From Rhizophlyctis rosea (lineage: Eukaryota > Chytridiomycota > Chytridiomycetes > Rhizophlyctidales > Rhizophlyctidaceae), in contig JADGJC010000275.1 in assembly GCA_027596075.1 (NCBI GenBank), forward strand, positions 1-55,831: a stretch of DNA of 55,831 bases, read 5' to 3'. The position numbers and the translations under genes are program-made. Under the pieces are notes generated by a model that saw only the letters and a program-made list of their open reading frames with translations, made no database searches and was not told where the DNA came from. Below, piece by piece: positions 52,790-55,831 of this stretch; positions within the stretch are counted from its first letter, which is position 1; each line of letters begins with the position of its first letter.

Positions 52790-53076
52790 TAGCCAGAGCC
52801 TGTGCTGACTACCTACCTGCTCAGGCCACTCTCGTCTGTGCCGAGCCTACCGGCTTGCACTTCGGTTCAGAGATCATAACCTCAAACAACCGGCTCCAAC
52901 TTTGACGATCCACAACATAAAGAACCCGAATCTTTCTGCATGCCTTACTCTGCCTACGATGGCAACCTTATGTAGAACCGTACATTCCAACATGATTAGC
53001 ATTTCATATGGTGTTGCTTTCAATGTCAAATTTCCCGGTTTGCAAACACGCAGGTAGTCAGCACAGGCTCTGGCTG
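52790..53076. mobile_element. MITE-like element with about 29-bp terminal inverted repeats and TA flanks
   Basis: The left end reads TAGCCAGAGCCTGTGCTGAC and continues TACCTAC. The right end, read in reverse complement, is CAGCCAGAGCCTGTGCTGAC and continues TACCTGC. The ends differ at two positions. TA dinucleotides flank both sides (52788-52789 and 53077-53078). The inside (about 230 bp) has no coding capacity. Length, repeats and TA flanks fit a non-autonomous Tc1/mariner-type MITE. The ends differ from those of the element at 19159, so another family would have mobilised it. Confidence 0.75.
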
Positions 53077-53904
53077 TAGGACCTTGAAGGCGGTGTCAGG
53101 CTGTGTCATAATGGGCAGTCATTTGATCATTGCTGACATGTGCCGACGATCATTTGACCCAGTCCGGTCATAGTGGGATGAGGATGAATGTGATCATCAC
53201 GGTGTTGGCGGGGTGGGGTGGCTGAGTGATTTGCGCCGCTGACGTAACTGTGTGCATCGACATCCAATGGGAAATGAAATGCACAATTCGCGCCCTCCCT
53301 TGCCCACGTGATCTGGATGTCCTCCGAAAATGGGCTTGCTTTCTTTCTTATGCCATTTTTTTGGTGGTGATGGGCGGAGACTCGGTTCAAAGCAAAGCCG
53401 CATGCTGGTTCAAAAAATCCACAAACCAAAAATTCATGGTGGCCCATTTGGCTGGCCTGGTGGGGAATCACTGATCAGCCTTGCTACTCTCCCCTGAAAG
53501 CCCGAAGCCAACCCTATCCTCACTTTTATCCTCCACTTTTGCACTTTCTCTGTCTCTACGAGGCAATACTCGCTCAGCATTCCTTTTCAACAACACCCCA
53601 CTTCCTTGCAAGGGGTGTGAACTCATAGCAACTAGCATATTCATACCCAGCGGCATCCGCAGCACTCGGACCCCAGCGACCTGCCCAGCCACCCCAAACA
53701 CAAACACAAGCACTCATCCCTACCCGCACTTTCCCACACATATTCACCCATACTCGGAAACTGAATCACACCAACACCCTGACCGCCATAGCTCGTCAAT
53801 AATCCTCGCTCCTCCTACAATACTACTCGCCGCCCAACTGACGGACACGCTCGTGCCCAACCCACATTCAGCGGTCGGGGCTCTAGCTCCGCACCGCAGC
53901 CGCC
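53077..53904. other. Spacer and probable 5' UTR of the downstream ORF
   Basis: This lies between the MITE and the large plus-strand ORF. A 174-codon frame (53481-54005) overlaps the start of that ORF in another frame and looks like compositional noise from a C-rich leader. No other feature was seen. Confidence 0.4.
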
Positions 53905-55831
53905 ATGATGGCGAGCATACAAAATCAGGCTTCAAACATCGGAATTCATTGGGATACCCCGCTCTCGAATGCGAATGTGAATGTCGCGAATGCAAATGCT
54001 CATAGCAATTCGCCGTCATTCTCAGATAAGAAGCGCCATATGTTTACTTTCAAACATTTCAAGCGCGCTGCGAGCACTGAGGATTTTGGGAGGCGGCCTG
54101 GTGGTGCGGGTGGATTAGGGAGGTTTGGGCATGGTGGTGCAGGTGGTGGGTTGAGTGGTGGTGGTGGATTTGGTGGTGGTGGCTTTGTTAGTGGTGGGTT
54201 TGGTAGTGGTGGGTTTGGTAGTGGTGGGGTGAGTGCTGAGGGTGGGTTGGGTGGGAGCGGGAGATTCGGAGAGGGTATGGTAAGGGTCGCTACCGGAGGG
54301 GCGGAAGGATTGAATGGGGATGGTGGTGGGAGTATTGGGGTTGGAGGTGGTGGTGGGGTGGGAGGTAATAGTGGGTTGGGTGGTAATGGTGGACTGGGTG
54401 GGAGCGGGACGTTCGGAGATACCATGATGGCGGAAAGAGAGAACCGCAACGACGCACACAGTTTCGCCGGGTTCACACGAGTCGCAACAGGAACAAACAG
54501 CATCAACGGCGACGCACACAGCTTCGTCGGTCTTTCCCGCGCCGCAACAGAAGGCAACAACTCCATCAAATCAGAAAAAGCCATGTCCCGCTTCCTCCGA
54601 ATATTCAAATTCGAACACCACAACCACAACCACAGCGCATCAACACCTTCCTCCCTATCATCATCCCCGTCCCACTCACCAAAATGGAAATGGTCCCGTC
54701 GTAGAAAATCAAAACAAGATGCACATCTACACTCCCTCTCAGCAACCCTCACACCAACACCCTACACCGTCCACACCCTCCCCATCGCACCCGACCACCG
54801 CATGTCCCTCGTCGACTCGGGCGTCGGAGGCGAAGACCTAGCAGCTGCGTTGGCAATAGCGAGTGGAGCGAGGAGGGAAAAGAGCAAGAGTCCAGACATA
54901 ACCGACGGGTCACTCTTCCTCCCTCCATCTGTAATCGATCCGGCAGCCGTAGCGGTGGTTGTCGATCAATTGCCGATATTACCGGCGGAGAAAGGGAAGG
55001 AAAACGACGATGTGGAAGTGAGGAAACAGGGACGGTTTACAGTGTATAGACAGCAGAGTGCTAAGGAGGGGGAGAAGAAAGTGAAGAGTAAACGGGTGTT
55101 TACGTTTGAGAAAGACGGCGTTGTGGATTTGGATCACGTTCCTTCGCCTTCTTCTCCGTCTTCTTCGCCGACATCACCATCAACCCTCGCCACATCACCA
55201 ACAGACTCCACATTCCCATCATTCGCGTCGGCTTCGGTACCCGTACATACCACGCATCTATACCCACCCAACATATCCTCCACGTCATTGGAAACGGTGA
55301 ATAATTTGACGACACGGAGCGCGGAGGTGTACCTTACGACGCGGAGCGAGGTTGTTGCGGGGCGGTTGGGGAGGCGGTTGTTGGAGAGTGAGGTGGAGAG
55401 GAGACGGAGTGAGGAGGGGAGGAGGGAGAGTGGTGGGGGTGGGGGGGAGAGTTTGAGGAGGTTGTTCTATGGTGATGGTGGTGGTGACGAGTCGGAACGA
55501 GGTCGGAGAGATCGATCACCAAATCGGTTCCTCCTAACACAACAACCTCGGAGTCGGTCGACGTCTACGTCTCGTCTTCATACCACGAGGGGACGGACGC
55601 CGTCACCACTTTCTTCACCACTCCTTACACCGCAATCCTCAACAACGGGTATGGCCCCATCGGAAGCCTCTCAGAAAACTACCCGTTCGGTGTCGTCACT
55701 CGAATCCGGTTCTCACGAAATGAGTGTCAGTACGATTACGAGTCGGAGTGGGAGGCAGTTTCTTGTTGTGAGGGGGGGCAGTGGGGGGGATTTGAAGGGG
55801 TTGGGTGAGGTGGGTGGTGGGAAGGGTGAGG
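53905..55831 (+). CDS. Low-complexity Ser/Gly/Arg-rich hypothetical protein, 3' end outside window
   Basis: One frame stays open from ATG 53905 (a second ATG follows at 53908) to the end of the window. That is 642 codons without a stop, which is unlikely by chance. The N terminus has an Asn/Ala repeat (NANVNVANANAH). A basic segment (SDKKRHMFTFKHFKRAAS) and a 110-residue Gly-rich tract with GGFGSGGFGSGG follow. Two imperfect repeats (DAHSFAGFTRVATGTNSI and DAHSFVGLSRAATEGNNSI) come next, then a His-rich HHNHNHS patch, a basic WKWSRRRKSK, RVFTFEKDGVVDLDHV and long Ser/Pro/Thr/Arg-rich stretches. There is no signal peptide, transmembrane helix or domain I can name. It may be a disordered signalling or cytoskeletal protein. 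The C-rich and G-rich codon blocks alternate strikingly. Introns outside the visible part cannot be excluded. Confidence 0.6.
   Translation, partial: MMASIQNQASNIGIHWDTPLSNANVNVANANAHSNSPSFSDKKRHMFTFKHFKRAASTEDFGRRPGGAGGLGRFGHGGAGGGLSGGGGFGGGGFVSGGFGSGGFGSGGVSAEGGLGGSGRFGEGMVRVATGGAEGLNGDGGGSIGVGGGGGVGGNSGLGGNGGLGGSGTFGDTMMAERENRNDAHSFAGFTRVATGTNSINGDAHSFVGLSRAATEGNNSIKSEKAMSRFLRIFKFEHHNHNHSASTPSSLSSSPSHSPKWKWSRRRKSKQDAHLHSLSATLTPTPYTVHTLPIAPDHRMSLVDSGVGGEDLAAALAIASGARREKSKSPDITDGSLFLPPSVIDPAAVAVVVDQLPILPAEKGKENDDVEVRKQGRFTVYRQQSAKEGEKKVKSKRVFTFEKDGVVDLDHVPSPSSPSSSPTSPSTLATSPTDSTFPSFASASVPVHTTHLYPPNISSTSLETVNNLTTRSAEVYLTTRSEVVAGRLGRRLLESEVERRRSEEGRRESGGGGGESLRRLFYGDGGGDESERGRRDRSPNRFLLTQQPRSRSTSTSRLHTTRGRTPSPLSSPLLTPQSSTTGMAPSEASQKTTRSVSSLESGSHEMSVSTITSRSGRQFLVVRGGSGGDLKGLGEVGGGKGE

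Noticed and set aside
54000..54752. 250-codon Pro-rich minus-strand frame
   Set aside because: It is the antisense of the Gly-rich tract in the long plus-strand ORF, so its PPNPP repeats are compositional.

Overview
This window looks like nuclear DNA of a zoosporic (chytrid-type) fungus. The genes have many short GT-AG introns, mostly 50-100 nt. One gene encodes the flagellar axoneme protein CFAP91, which only lineages with motile flagella keep. The window also carries secreted fungal plant-wall enzymes: a GH6 cellobiohydrolase with an N-terminal CBM1, and a PL3 pectate lyase. Two 10-N blocks (13365-13374 and 32200-32209) show that it comes from a draft assembly. All exon-intron models were built by eye from frame continuity and splice consensus. 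In every multi-exon model reported here the exon lengths sum to a multiple of three, except in the copies marked as broken.

Layout. 1-626: 3' end of a mitochondrial carrier gene (+). 2137-6088: CFAP91 in 14 exons (+). 7336-7407: tRNA-Glu(CTC) (-), followed by a perfect 64-bp tandem duplication at 7179-7306. 8044-12146: a seven-exon gene (-) for a protein with about seven RRM-like domains. 13214-14242: ankyrin-repeat protein (-) with a frameshift and an assembly gap. 15776-17345 and 18315-19142: two unrecognised genes (+) with presequence-like N termini. 19159-20686: a complete-ended Tc1/mariner element (-) flanked by TA, with a frameshifted DD34E transposase. 21598-22643: mitochondrial SSB (-). 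23739-25440: GH6-CBM1 cellobiohydrolase (-). 31286-33472: Crypton-type tyrosine-recombinase-derived protein (+), interrupted by a G-tract/N-gap intron. 39125-40112: PL3 pectate lyase (+). 41476-44198: cytoplasmic poly(A)-binding protein (-) with an A-rich leader. 52790-53076: a MITE-like element. 53905 to the window end: a long low-complexity ORF (+).

Between these lie long gene-poor stretches (25.4-31.3, 33.5-39.1 and 44.2-53.9 kb). They hold only short, unrecognised open frames and scattered degenerate repeats.

No operon-like or co-functional cluster is evident. Housekeeping RNA, DNA and mitochondrial genes are interspersed with secreted wall-degrading enzymes and mobile-element relics. 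The most unusual loci are the multi-RRM protein, the probably exapted Crypton-like recombinase gene, and the transposon, MITE and palindrome structures. I found no clear evidence of a wholly new multi-gene system.
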